Shown here piece by piece: positions 1-9,284 of a DNA stretch of 64,000 bases (position 1 is the stretch's first letter; every line of letters begins with the position of its first letter). The DNA is from Brenneria populi (lineage in GTDB: Bacteria > Pseudomonadota > Gammaproteobacteria > Enterobacterales > Enterobacteriaceae). The stretch is from contig NZ_JAYWTM010000009.1 of assembly GCF_036016195.1 (NCBI RefSeq), positions 62,001 to 126,000 on the forward strand. The letters are read 5' to 3'. A program made the translations under genes and the position numbers. The notes under the pieces are model-generated. The model ran no database searches. It was not told where the DNA came from and saw nothing but the letters and a program-made list of their open reading frames with translations.

Positions 1-330
1 GGGCTGCTTGAAGTGGACGTCAATTTGCCGGATAGCGGGGACACCTTTACCAAGGTGATTGACCGTAGTCCCATGGGGCTAAGTCAGCAGCAACAGCAGA
101 CCAGCCGCCAGCGATTAAAGGCGTTGAAAATTCACCCCAGAGATAACCTGATCAATCGTAATTTACTGGCGCGGCTGGAGAAGGCATGGGCGCAATCGCG
201 GGCGGATGAGCGCGCGTTGGTCGGCGGCTGGCTAGGTGAGTTCGAGCGGCAGCTGGCGGCGCAGAATACGCAGGCGATTGAGGAAACGCGACGGCGTATT
301 GAGCGGAATTTGGATGAAATACAACGCTGA
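1..330 (+). CDS. hscC: Hsp70-family chaperone HscC, C-terminal fragment
   Basis: The gene enters from outside the window. The visible 109 residues begin GLLEVDVNLP, the end of the Hsp70 substrate-binding beta-sandwich, and continue into a short charged helical lid ending IERNLDEIQR. HscC is a specialised DnaK-type chaperone lacking the long C-terminal tail, which fits this early stop. The gene converges on a J-domain protein gene whose product could be its co-chaperone; E. coli has a similar grouping of hscC with djlC and DUF1266 genes. The ATPase domain cannot be seen, so the assignment rests on the tail and on the neighbours. Confidence 0.75.
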   Translation, partial: GLLEVDVNLPDSGDTFTKVIDRSPMGLSQQQQQTSRQRLKALKIHPRDNLINRNLLARLEKAWAQSRADERALVGGWLGEFERQLAAQNTQAIEETRRRIERNLDEIQR

Positions 331-379
331 TCCCGTAAAGCGGCACGAGGGGCGTACCGCTCTACCCGACGGATGAGGG

Positions 380-3034
380 TTAGTCGCGCGCCTTCGAACG
401 CGGCGGTCCAAATTTATTCCACCGCCTCGTACCGGGGGCGATTAGCGGGATCGCGAAGAGTATCGGCAGTATAAACGTGACGATCGTCGCGGTTTTCGGT
501 GAAATAAACCCCATGTCATTAAATCGCCGGCGCGTCGCGATAAATATGTTGCACAGTATCAGCGACCACGGAATCAGGTAATAATAGAAAACGTCCGTGA
601 AGAGGAGAAAGTCGCTCACGGAGCTGATAAGCATGCTGCCCAGCCCGGCCTGAAGTAGGTATTCGCGCCGGCTGATGCGGTCGTCTAGACGCCAGCAGCG
701 CCATAGGCTACGCGTTTTGACCGACGTATCCCTGAGCCGGTTTTCCCGCTGTTCGGTCAATTGCAGCAAAATTTTTGCTATCAGTCGCAGGGTTATCTCT
801 TCATGCGGATCGTTGACGCGTTCGAGCAAAAACGTCAGGCTGAGGTCGGTCGGCAAAACGTCGTTCCGCTCATACAGATGGCGCAGGATATCGGCTATTT
901 GCGCGGCCTTTTGATCGTTGGAAAGCCGTTTTAACCGCGCCGAAAAAGCGTGTGACGGCCCCTCAAGCAGCGCATTTCTGATTTGCTCTTCCGGTTCGGT
1001 TTTAACCTCCAGCCGTTCCAAGCGGCTGCGATGCCGTTCGGCTGACTCGCCTTCGCCCAGCGATGCGTAAAGGGCGTGGAACAAAAGCTGATAGATAACC
1101 GGGGATTGCGCCACTATTGCCGGCCAATGGCGGTTTTTATCGTAGCAATCGCTGGCGGAGGTAAAAGGGGTATCTTCCTGATTATCGATATACTCTTCCG
1201 GCGAAAGCGGCAGTTGGAGCCAGCAGTGGCGATGCAACGGATCGCTCAGCGTCAAGCGCTGCTTCAACGCCGCCGCCGCTTCTTCCTGCGGTTTGCCCAT
1301 CCCATCGAATAGCTTAACGAGCGAATAAACCGGGTGCGTCGGCGCAGGCCGCGGCAGCGTCGGTTTGGCGGCGATAATGATGTCGTCCAGCGGATCGTTC
1401 AGGATGACGATCAGGAGGATGGCCTGCCGCAACGCGTCCCGGGCGCCGATGTTCGCTCCGGCGCCGGCGAGATCGAGCGCAACCGCCGGCAGCAGATCGG
1501 CCAGACAATCTTTGATCGGCTCCGTCGTCTGGCGCGGTAGTGCGCCGTTATAGAGTTTTCGCAGGCTGTCCGGCGGCAACGCGCGAAATTGCCGGAGCCA
1601 GGCCTGAGCCTGCTGCCAGCCGGCGGCGTCTTCCCGAGCGAACGCCTCAGGCAGCGGGGATGCCGGGTCCGCCAGCCATTGGGTGAAAGATTGAATAATC
1701 GCGGAGGACTCCAGCCAAGACAACCGCTGCGCCGCCTGCGTCTGCAACCCCCGGAGAATCAAGGCGTGCAGCGGGTCTTCCGGCGGCGGCTGATCCAGTA
1801 TGTCCTGCAACAGGCGCTCATCCCCCAGCGTCAGCATGCAGGCGTGCCAGTAGAGCGTCTGGGCGATGTCGGCGCCGTCGTTTTGCAACAGGCGGCGGTA
1901 AATGGGCAACACATCCTGCCTGCCGAGCTTCCACAAGATATAGTCCTGCGCCTGCGGGGCCGGCGACAGCCGCAGCGCCTGTCCCCAGCGCGTCATCATT
2001 TGCGTATTCTGCGGCGCGATAAAGAAGCGTTGCTGCGGCGCGTCAGCCGGCAGTCCGGCCAGATCCGGCGCCGGCGTGGGGTTTAGCGACTGAATCAGCA
2101 AGGGCAGCAGGTCGCTGCGATCGCGGGCGCACCAGCTCAGCAACCACTGCTCGGCGTGAGGATGGCCGTTACGCTGATACAGCCTGAGCCAGAGCGTCAG
2201 GGCCTGCTGCCGGTCATCGCACAGGGAGCAGTGGCGGGCGGCGAGATAGAGACAGTCATCGTCTTCCGGGGTTTCCGCCATCTGTTGCAGGCAGTAATCC
2301 CGCAGTTGGGCGTTGGGCTGTTCCGCATAGCTGTGCCAGCGGGCCAGCCGTCGCATTATGTCCGGCGCGTCGGGCCAGTAAAGAGCCGCGGCGTCGCTCA
2401 GCAGGCTTTTCAGCATAAACGGCGGACGGCTCCAGAACAGCTCGTTGGCCTGCTGAAAGTAGGCGATGGTTTGCAGCTGCGCGGGCAGGCTGAGGTGCGA
2501 TAAAACAGAAAAATCGAACAGATCGTCATGCTCGAGCGAGTCCAGAAAATCTTGGATCTCCTTCGGCAGGCCTGCGTCGAGGTCGTTCAGACGCTGCTGC
2601 CAGCGCAGACGATCGGCCAGTATCCGCGCGCAGCGGTTTGACAGGCCGGGCTCCTGATAAAGACGTTGCAGCATGGGCCAGCGAAGGCGGTCAATGACGT
2701 CTACGCTGTGCTGGTTTAGTAAATGGATGTAACGTTGCCAATATGGCGGGTCGCACCGCTCCGCCGCATTACTTAACAGTTGATCAAAAGCGTCCTGTAG
2801 CGACGTCAATTCACTATCGGCTTCCGGGATATCCGCTTCGTCTTTATCGTTGTTTTCGGTGGGCGGGGTTTGCGCCAACTTACAGGCGGTATCGTAGGCC
2901 TGACGCAGCAGTTTGAAGCCTTGCGGGTCGGTCTCCGGGTGGAATTGCGGCACTTTTTGTCGATAAGCCTGACGAATAACATCTTGATCTTGTGTTGGCG
3001 GTATACCCAATATCTGCCAGCAGCGTGTGTCCAT
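380..3034 (-). CDS. J-domain protein with C-terminal DUF805 membrane region (DjlC-like)
   Basis: This is an 884-residue protein. Residues 1-50 form a J-like domain (CWQILGIPPTQDQDVIRQAY), but the diagnostic HPD loop reads HPE (residues 32-34), as in the HPE-type J-like proteins that accompany HscC. A long alpha-helical, Leu/Trp-rich, repeat-like middle follows. Residues about 790-875 look like DUF805, with RISRREYLLQAG, several hydrophobic segments and RRFNDMG. The likely role is an inner-membrane co-chaperone for the neighbouring HscC. The gene is about twice as long as E. coli DjlC as I recall it. Its ATG shares one base with the stop of the upstream DUF1266 gene (TAATG), so translation is probably coupled. 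Confidence 0.7.
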   Translation of the reverse strand: MDTRCWQILGIPPTQDQDVIRQAYRQKVPQFHPETDPQGFKLLRQAYDTACKLAQTPPTENNDKDEADIPEADSELTSLQDAFDQLLSNAAERCDPPYWQRYIHLLNQHSVDVIDRLRWPMLQRLYQEPGLSNRCARILADRLRWQQRLNDLDAGLPKEIQDFLDSLEHDDLFDFSVLSHLSLPAQLQTIAYFQQANELFWSRPPFMLKSLLSDAAALYWPDAPDIMRRLARWHSYAEQPNAQLRDYCLQQMAETPEDDDCLYLAARHCSLCDDRQQALTLWLRLYQRNGHPHAEQWLLSWCARDRSDLLPLLIQSLNPTPAPDLAGLPADAPQQRFFIAPQNTQMMTRWGQALRLSPAPQAQDYILWKLGRQDVLPIYRRLLQNDGADIAQTLYWHACMLTLGDERLLQDILDQPPPEDPLHALILRGLQTQAAQRLSWLESSAIIQSFTQWLADPASPLPEAFAREDAAGWQQAQAWLRQFRALPPDSLRKLYNGALPRQTTEPIKDCLADLLPAVALDLAGAGANIGARDALRQAILLIVILNDPLDDIIIAAKPTLPRPAPTHPVYSLVKLFDGMGKPQEEAAAALKQRLTLSDPLHRHCWLQLPLSPEEYIDNQEDTPFTSASDCYDKNRHWPAIVAQSPVIYQLLFHALYASLGEGESAERHRSRLERLEVKTEPEEQIRNALLEGPSHAFSARLKRLSNDQKAAQIADILRHLYERNDVLPTDLSLTFLLERVNDPHEEITLRLIAKILLQLTEQRENRLRDTSVKTRSLWRCWRLDDRISRREYLLQAGLGSMLISSVSDFLLFTDVFYYYLIPWSLILCNIFIATRRRFNDMGFISPKTATIVTFILPILFAIPLIAPGTRRWNKFGPPRSKARD

Positions 3035-3786
3035 TATATCTCTACTCCTGATAGCGACTCAGGTCTGTCTATTTGAAAAACATTAACGTCCCATTCAAGG
3101 TCATGAATCGGGCTGTCGGGGTGGGTGTAAAGCGAGCCGATTTGGTTGATATAGCTAGGCTCTTGAGTGTAATGGCTATAGGCATGACGTTGCAGAATCG
3201 GATCGTCTTCATCCGATGCAAGCCAGTAGGTGCGGCCGACGAAAAAAGCGGCGAAATAGTTCTGCCAGCTGCGGTAGTAGTAGCGGGCGCGGTCGGCCAA
3301 TCGGGTATGGAGCCACAGGCTTTCCGTTTCATTAATCCATCCATTTAATACGCCAATTCGGCTGAGAAAACTCATCCTCCCCAGATCCCAGGCGCGTATT
3401 CCCCCTTCGCCGCACAGCGCCGCCGTTTCGCCGACCAGCGTCATTATCGCCTGCTGCTCCGGCGCTTGATGGGCGCAGTAATCCCGCCATTCCGCCAGCG
3501 ATATGTGATGCCACAGGAAATAGTGGTAAGCCAGATGCTCCGCATGACCGCCATCGGTCATGTTATTGATCGTGGCGATCAGGGTATCGCGGGAGTCTAT
3601 CCCCCAGGAATCGTTAAGATCTACGGTCGATCCGGGTGGGTAAAGCGAATGGATGCCGTAATTGGCGCCATATTTGATATTGAGTGCAGCCATAGGCGCG
3701 GAAAGCGCCAGTAGCCAACGCTGATGTTCAGGTTCCATGCCAATAATGTTCCGTTTCATCATTTGTGGCAGAAAATCGTACTTCAT
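3034..3786 (-). CDS. DUF1266 domain protein (YbeU/YbeR-like)
   Basis: This 250-residue soluble protein carries the DUF1266 pattern in its second half: WDLGRMSFLSRIGVLNGWI, then RSWQNYFAAFFVGRTYW and a closing WDVNVFQIDRPESL. The function of the family is unknown. Members sit beside HscC/DjlC-type chaperone genes in E. coli (ybeU, ybeR), and here the gene is the first of a coupled pair with the J-domain gene. No signal peptide or membrane segment is apparent. A role linked to the chaperone pair is inferred from position only. Confidence 0.7.
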   Translation of the reverse strand: MKYDFLPQMMKRNIIGMEPEHQRWLLALSAPMAALNIKYGANYGIHSLYPPGSTVDLNDSWGIDSRDTLIATINNMTDGGHAEHLAYHYFLWHHISLAEWRDYCAHQAPEQQAIMTLVGETAALCGEGGIRAWDLGRMSFLSRIGVLNGWINETESLWLHTRLADRARYYYRSWQNYFAAFFVGRTYWLASDEDDPILQRHAYSHYTQEPSYINQIGSLYTHPDSPIHDLEWDVNVFQIDRPESLSGVEI

Positions 3787-4072
3787 ATTCGTTAATATCG
3801 GTAATTTTCTATGTGTTGCAAACGGCGGCGCTTAGAACAAAAGTAATAAAAATCATACGCAAACCCGCGGTTCGTCAGCCCGTACTCCGCCTTGGGCCGC
3901 ATTGTGAGGATATTTTTCCCGACGGAGCGTTTATACTGTGCGCTATGGCTTTTCTTTCCCGTTTACTGTGTTTTCTGAGGCGTTGAGGTCGCCGCGGGTC
4001 GGCACGGGGGAATAAAAAAGCATTAACCGATTTTTCTTATAAAATATCTCACCCGCAAAGCAAGAGAGCCTA

Positions 4073-4915
4073 ATGCTAAGTTACCGCCACAGTTTTCACG
4101 CCGGCAATCATGCCGACGTGGTGAAACACACCGTTCAGAGCCTGATCGTCACCGCGCTGAAAGAGAAAGAGAAACCCTTCCTGTATCTGGATACCCACGC
4201 GGGCGCCGGGCGTTATCAATTGAGCGGCGAACATGCGGAACGCACCGGAGAGTATCTGGACGGCATCGCCAAAATCTGGCAGCGCGACGACCTTCCCGCC
4301 GAACTGGAGCCTTACATGCAGGCGGTGCGCGCCTATAATCATAACGGCCAGCTGCGCTACTACCCCGGCTCGCCGCTGATTGCCCGCCAGCTGCTGCGCG
4401 AGCAGGATAAAATTCATCTGACGGAGCTGCATCCCAGCGATTTTCCGCTGCTGCGCAACGAATTTCAGAAAGACGCCCGCGCCAGAGTGCTGCGCGAAGA
4501 CGGCTACCAGCAGCTGAAATCGCAGCTGCCGCCGCTGTCCCGGCGCGGCTTTATTCTTATCGACCCGCCGTATGAGTTGAAAACCGATTATCAGGCGGTG
4601 GTGAAGGGGATTCAGGAAGGGCACAAACGCTTCGCCACCGGCGTGTTCGCGCTGTGGTATCCGGTGGTGCTGCGCCAGCAGATCAAACGGCTGCTGAAAG
4701 AGCTGGAGGCCACCGGCATCCGCAATATTTTGCAGATCGAACTGGCGGTATTGCCGGATAGCGATCGGCACGGCATGACGGCTTCCGGGATGATTGTGAT
4801 CAATCCGCCGTGGAAGCTGAAAGCGCAAATGGAGAGCGTACTGCCCTGGTTGCACGGCGCGCTGTCGCCGGCCGGCACCGGGCACGTCGGCGTTGAACAG
4901 ATCGTGCCCGAGTAG
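4073..4915 (+). CDS. rlmJ: 23S rRNA (adenine(2030)-N6)-methyltransferase RlmJ
   Basis: RlmJ methylates N6 of A2030 in 23S rRNA using SAM. The 280-residue product starts MLSYRHSFHAGNHADVVKH, the family signature, and contains the catalytic DPPY motif at residues 164-167 (ILIDPPYELKTDY). The length equals the family norm. The ATG at 4073 is preceded by AAGAGAG. The gene appears monocistronic: it ends in a strong terminator before gor. It is a housekeeping gene with unremarkable composition. Confidence 0.97.
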   Translation: MLSYRHSFHAGNHADVVKHTVQSLIVTALKEKEKPFLYLDTHAGAGRYQLSGEHAERTGEYLDGIAKIWQRDDLPAELEPYMQAVRAYNHNGQLRYYPGSPLIARQLLREQDKIHLTELHPSDFPLLRNEFQKDARARVLREDGYQQLKSQLPPLSRRGFILIDPPYELKTDYQAVVKGIQEGHKRFATGVFALWYPVVLRQQIKRLLKELEATGIRNILQIELAVLPDSDRHGMTASGMIVINPPWKLKAQMESVLPWLHGALSPAGTGHVGVEQIVPE

Positions 4916-4951
4916 CGCGGCGAAATGCGCCGACCCGCGCCGCGGTTTTTT
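4916..4951 (+). terminator. Rho-independent terminator after rlmJ
   Basis: CGCGGCG (4916-4922) pairs with CGCCGCG (4938-4944) across a 15-nt loop and is followed by G and six T. It lies immediately after the rlmJ stop codon. Confidence 0.75.
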
Positions 4952-5040
4952 CCTATTGCAATCATAGGAACAACCTTTGCGGCGCGCCGGACGCCGACGT
5001 TACACTTTAAAAAACTATTTACCCAAGTATGGATATTGTG

Positions 5041-6393
5041 ATGACTAAACACTATGACTACCTGGCAATTGGCGGCGGCAGCGGCGGGATCGCCTCGATC
5101 AACCGCGCGGCGATGTATGGGAAAAAATGTGCGTTGATCGAAGCGAAATATCTGGGCGGTACCTGTGTCAACGTCGGCTGCGTGCCGAAAAAAGTGATGT
5201 GGCATGCGGCGCAGATTGCCGAGGCGATCCGCCAATATGGCCCGGATTACGGTTTTGACGCCACGGTTAACCGCTTTGACTGGGAAACGCTGATTAAAAA
5301 TCGCAGCGCCTATATCGACCGCATTCACCAGTCATACAACAATGTGCTGGGCAAAAATAAGGTTGAAGTGATCCGGGGATTCGCCCGCTTCGTCGATGCG
5401 CGCACGGTGGAAGTCAACGGCGAAAAAATCACCGCCGACCATATTCTGATCGCCACCGGCGGCCGTCCGGTGCGGCCCGATGTTCCCGGCGCCGAATACG
5501 GCATTGATTCCGACGGCTTCTTTGCCCTGGAGGCCTTGCCGAAACGCACCGCCGTCGTGGGCGCCGGCTATATCGCGGTGGAAATCGCCGGCGTGGTGCA
5601 CGCGCTGGGTTCGCAAACGCATCTGTTTGTGCGTAAGCAGTCGCCGCTGCGCAGTTTCGATCCGCTGATCGTCGAGACGCTGGTTGAAGTGATGAACAGC
5701 GAAGGGCCGACGCTGCATACCGGTTCGATCCCGAAAGCGGTGGTGAAAAACGCCGACGGCAGCCTGACGCTGCGGCTGGAAAACGGTAAAGAACAGACCG
5801 TCGACTGCCTGATTTGGGCCATCGGCCGCACGCCGGCGACGGATAACCTGAACCTGGAGGCGGCCGATGTCGAGCGGGATGATAAAGGCTATATCCGGGT
5901 CGATCGCTTCCAGAATACCAACGTCCCGGGCATTTACGCCGTGGGCGATAACACCGGCGCGGTCGAGCTGACCCCGGTCGCCGTCGCCGCCGGCCGCCGT
6001 TTGTCCGAGCGTCTGTTTAACAACAAGCCCGATGAGCATCTGGATTACAGCAACATTCCGACCGTGGTATTCAGCCATCCGCCGATCGGCACCGTCGGGC
6101 TGACCGAGCCTCAGGCGCGCGAGCAGTATGGGGAGGGCAAGGTGAAGGTGTACACCTCTTCGTTCACCGCCATGTACACCGCCGTGACGCAGCATCGCCA
6201 GCCGTGCCGTATGAAGCTGGTCTGCGTCGGCAAAGAGGAGAAGATCGTCGGCATCCACGGTATCGGCTTCGGTATGGACGAAATGCTGCAGGGCTTCGCG
6301 GTGGCGCTGAAGATGGGGGCGACCAAAAAAGATTTCGACAACACGGTGGCCATCCACCCGACGGCGGCGGAAGAGTTTGTCACCATGCGCTGA
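5041..6393 (+). CDS. gor: Glutathione-disulfide reductase
   Basis: Gor is an FAD-dependent cytoplasmic enzyme that reduces GSSG with NADPH. I start at 5041 (MTKHYDYLAIGGGSGG), which gives 450 residues, the family length. An ATG 12 bases upstream (5029) is possible but adds MDIV, which is not seen in homologues. The sequence has the FAD-binding GGGSGG, the redox-active CVNVGC dithiol (GGTCVNVGCVPKK), the NAD(P)-binding GAGYIAVE, and the C-terminal catalytic His region HPTAAEE. It is almost collinear with E. coli Gor. With katG nearby it supports thiol and peroxide defence, but the two genes are not an operon. Confidence 0.98.
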   Translation: MTKHYDYLAIGGGSGGIASINRAAMYGKKCALIEAKYLGGTCVNVGCVPKKVMWHAAQIAEAIRQYGPDYGFDATVNRFDWETLIKNRSAYIDRIHQSYNNVLGKNKVEVIRGFARFVDARTVEVNGEKITADHILIATGGRPVRPDVPGAEYGIDSDGFFALEALPKRTAVVGAGYIAVEIAGVVHALGSQTHLFVRKQSPLRSFDPLIVETLVEVMNSEGPTLHTGSIPKAVVKNADGSLTLRLENGKEQTVDCLIWAIGRTPATDNLNLEAADVERDDKGYIRVDRFQNTNVPGIYAVGDNTGAVELTPVAVAAGRRLSERLFNNKPDEHLDYSNIPTVVFSHPPIGTVGLTEPQAREQYGEGKVKVYTSSFTAMYTAVTQHRQPCRMKLVCVGKEEKIVGIHGIGFGMDEMLQGFAVALKMGATKKDFDNTVAIHPTAAEEFVTMR

Positions 6394-6542
6394 CTTTCAG
6401 TCGACAACCCGCGCTTATTAATCCGCTTAACGGCGTTCGCCTTGAGCCGCAACGGTAGCCGGACGGCATAGTCCATCCGGCAAACCCGCGGCGATTGGCG
6501 GCGCAAAAAGGTCATGATAAGGCCGCATCCGCTTTGCTTGGG

Positions 6543-8759
6543 TCACCAGCGATATTTTAGGGACGCGGTGATATTCCTCTCTTGTCCCAAATAGCAGTAG
6601 CCTTCATTGCAGACGGTGTCGCGATGATCGGCAATATTGCGCGCGCTGAGGGAGACCGTCAGCCCATCATATTTTTTGACGATGGCACCGAAATTATAGC
6701 TGAGCGTAGCGTCAAGATAATAAGCGGCGTCATTCTTGGTCGTGTTGGCCGTACTGGTATAATTCGAGCCGGTATACCGCAGGCCCGCGCCGGCCGACAG
6801 GCCCGGTATTAAGCCGCTGGCGGCGAAGGTATGGTTCACCCAGAGGCTGGCGGCGTGTTCAGGGGTGACGGCGGGCGAATTTCCGTCATCGTCTCCGGCC
6901 GTAATCCGGGAGTGAGCGTAGGTGTAAGCGGTAATAATGTCCCAGCCGTCGGCGATATCGGCGCGGGCTTCCAGCTCGACGCCTTTGTTCGTTACCTCGC
7001 CGAGCGCACGATAGGTCAGCGCCGTCGCATCGACCAGAACCGGCTTGTTCTTCTCCACGAGATGGTAAGTTGTGGCCGACAGCAGGATGTTCGAGCCGGG
7101 AGGCTGGTATTTCATCCCCAGTTCGAACTGCTCGCCTTTGGTTGGCGCCAGAATATCCCCCGATGCCGAGCGGTTAGCCACCGGCTCGAACGAGGTCGCA
7201 TAGTTGGCGAATGGCGAGAAACCATTGTCGAAGGCGTAAAGCAGGCCGGCCTGCGTGGTGAAGGCGTCTTTTTTCAGACTTTCGTCGATGGGAACGCCGC
7301 TGCTCGGATAGAGGCCGGTACGGCTCTGTTCGACCCAGGTGTGGCGTCCGCCAAGCGTGAAATGCCAATTGCCGAGCGCGATCTGATCCATGGCGTAAAG
7401 CCCGCTCTGCCGCAAATCCGCATTGCTCTGATAGTAGCCATATCCCCCTGTCGGGCCGGACACGCCGTAACTCGGGTTGGCGATGTCGAAGTCGAAGGCG
7501 GAATCGACGGCGCCGTATCCATACGCGACGGAGGAGTCGATGTCCGTGTAGTCGAAGCCGGTCAACAGCGTATGGGAAAGCGCGCCAGTATCGAACGCCC
7601 ATTCCAACTGCGTGTCCACCTGGAAAACATCCAATTCGTCGCGGATCTCCCACGGATAGCGGTGAGCGACCGTTCCGGTCCAGTGGCTTACGCTCAAATA
7701 CTGGCCGTGCAAATTGAGGTGCGAATAGCGCAGGTTCTGCCGGAAGGTCACCAGGTTGTTGAAGTTGTGTTCAAACTCATACCCGACCTGTTGCTGGCGG
7801 GTCTTCTGGTGGTCGTATTCCGGATCGCTGGACCTAAAAGGTCGCACCTGGCCGCTTGCATCGGTGATTGCGCTGACCGATGCATCGGATTCGCTGTTTT
7901 GAACCAGGCTGTATACCGTGAGGCTGGTCCGATCGGATGGTGTCCAGGTCAGCGACGGCTGGAGAAAATAGCGATTATCGGCGATGTCGAAATTCGTTTC
8001 GCCCTCCCGCGCCAGACCGACGAGACGATAGGATAGATCGCCGCTGTCGCTCAGCGTGTCGGCCACATCGAAGGCGAACTGCTTACGGTTTTTGGTACCG
8101 TAAAGTATCCCCGCTTCGCGAATACGGCTGCCGTCGGCAAATTTCGAAACTTTATTCACGATGCCCGCCGGCGTTCCGGCGCCATAGAGTACCGAAACCG
8201 GCCCTTTAACGATTTCCGTACGCTCCAGCGAATAGGGATCCGTCCGGAACATGCCGTAGTTCAGATAAGGTTGTCGCAGGCCGTCTTTGTAGTCGCCCAT
8301 TGTCGTCGCGCTGTAGCCGCGGATGTAGATCTGATCGAAACGGGGATCAAAACCATAGGGGCCCGTCGTTACGCCGGCGGAATAGCGGACGGCTTCGACG
8401 GTGTCCTGAACGCCGCGCTGTTCCATCTCCCGCCTGGTGATAACGGACACGGAACGGTCGGTCTTGATAAGAGGCGTATTCAGCTTCGTAGCGGCGCGAC
8501 TGTCTCTGGCGACGGTCGTGGCGTTATCATCGCCAGCGGCGTTGGCCTCGACCACTATCGTGTCGCGCCCCGTCGGGTCGGCGGCGGTTTTTTTGCCGTC
8601 GGCATCCAACGGATCGGCCGGAGCCGCATAGTCGCTCTCCGATGCCGCTTGGGCATGCGCCGAGTGGGGGGCAAATCCGGCGGTAAAGATGAACATAGAC
8701 GGCAACAGCAGTGAAAATCTGGTCATGGCTTGGTTATAGGCAAGTACCCTGCAACGCAT
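6543..8759 (-). CDS. TonB-dependent siderophore receptor (FhuA/FoxA-type)
   Basis: This is a 738-residue outer-membrane ferric-siderophore receptor. A signal peptide ends near AHAQA (residue 38), a TonB box DTIVVEA lies at residues 66-72, and the plug domain runs through about residues 95-210 (YIRGYSATTMGDYKDGLRQ; IVKGPVSVLYGAGTPAGIVN). A 22-strand-type barrel follows and ends ITASLKYRW. The Cys pair in CNEGYCYLG near the C terminus resembles hydroxamate receptors. The start at 8759 has GGAG five bases upstream; Met12 (8726) would give a more standard signal peptide but lacks a ribosome site. No siderophore synthesis or transport genes are adjacent, so it is a stand-alone receptor for a xenosiderophore or a trans-encoded one. 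The ligand is not predictable. Confidence 0.9.
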   Translation of the reverse strand: MRCRVLAYNQAMTRFSLLLPSMFIFTAGFAPHSAHAQAASESDYAAPADPLDADGKKTAADPTGRDTIVVEANAAGDDNATTVARDSRAATKLNTPLIKTDRSVSVITRREMEQRGVQDTVEAVRYSAGVTTGPYGFDPRFDQIYIRGYSATTMGDYKDGLRQPYLNYGMFRTDPYSLERTEIVKGPVSVLYGAGTPAGIVNKVSKFADGSRIREAGILYGTKNRKQFAFDVADTLSDSGDLSYRLVGLAREGETNFDIADNRYFLQPSLTWTPSDRTSLTVYSLVQNSESDASVSAITDASGQVRPFRSSDPEYDHQKTRQQQVGYEFEHNFNNLVTFRQNLRYSHLNLHGQYLSVSHWTGTVAHRYPWEIRDELDVFQVDTQLEWAFDTGALSHTLLTGFDYTDIDSSVAYGYGAVDSAFDFDIANPSYGVSGPTGGYGYYQSNADLRQSGLYAMDQIALGNWHFTLGGRHTWVEQSRTGLYPSSGVPIDESLKKDAFTTQAGLLYAFDNGFSPFANYATSFEPVANRSASGDILAPTKGEQFELGMKYQPPGSNILLSATTYHLVEKNKPVLVDATALTYRALGEVTNKGVELEARADIADGWDIITAYTYAHSRITAGDDDGNSPAVTPEHAASLWVNHTFAASGLIPGLSAGAGLRYTGSNYTSTANTTKNDAAYYLDATLSYNFGAIVKKYDGLTVSLSARNIADHRDTVCNEGYCYLGQERNITASLKYRW

Positions 8760-9031
8760 ATGTACTCCGAAAATTCAAAGAGATAGATTTAGGTTGTTGA
8801 CGTTGTTGGTTCGGAGCGTCGATGAGTCGCCCTAATCGGCGGCATGGCGAAAGAAAAGTCGATATCGCCTTCAGCGAAGGCCGCATGACCTGGTCAGATT
8901 CGGTTATTCAGAACATATCCGTCTGCCGTAAGAGAAAATATCGCCGCGAACCTGCAACCGCGTAGATGACAGGTATCTACTATCTACATGAAAAAATTAG
9001 AATTGTATTTATTTGCAGGCTAATGAGCCGG

Positions 9032-9072
9032 AGTATACTATCCATTGAATCTTTATGTAAATAATTTTCATT
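9032..9072 (-). promoter_or_regulatory. Candidate promoter with Fur-like box for the siderophore receptor
   Basis: On the minus strand TTTACA (9061-9056) and TATACT (9037-9032) are separated by 18 bases, a good sigma-70 pair. A Fur-box-like stretch at 9054-9072 overlaps the -35; by eye it matches about 11 of 19 consensus positions. The implied leader is about 265 nt. The rest of 8760-9225 shows no gene. Confidence 0.45.
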
Positions 9073-9225
9073 CGTATTTTATGCCGATCGGCATCAGCGA
9101 CACCGCCAGAGAGACGCTAAGCGCGCCTTTGGGGGAGTAACGGTAACGCGGGTGAAATAGGATTCGAACCCGGCCGGGGGAACGCGCGTTGTCCCGACGT
9201 ATGATGGACTACGAGAATTTGACGG

Positions 9226-9258
9226 CAAAAAACCGACCGGCGCATTGCGCCGGTCGGT
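9226..9258 (-). terminator. Rho-independent terminator of katG
   Basis: A 12-bp perfect stem, ACCGACCGGCGC (9232-9243) with GCGCCGGTCGGT (9247-9258), has a 3-nt loop. Read on the minus strand it is followed by six T. It lies 26 bases downstream of the katG stop. Confidence 0.9.
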
Positions 9259-9284
9259 AGGGGCGGGTGTTTCGGCCTGCGCGA

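Noticed and set aside
4076..4885. 269-residue ORF antisense to rlmJ
   Set aside because: It lies wholly inside rlmJ and shows no domain.
5332..6357. 341-residue ORF antisense to gor
   Set aside because: Shadow of a high-GC gene: His/Arg/Gly-rich translation with no recognisable domain.
6831..8036. 401-residue ORF antisense to the siderophore receptor
   Set aside because: The receptor frame has clear plug and barrel motifs; the antisense frame has none.
9150..9180. tRNA-like T-loop (GGGTTCGAATCC on the minus strand)
   Set aside because: The T stem pairs at only about three positions, and no acceptor stem, anticodon arm or CCA end can be built around it.
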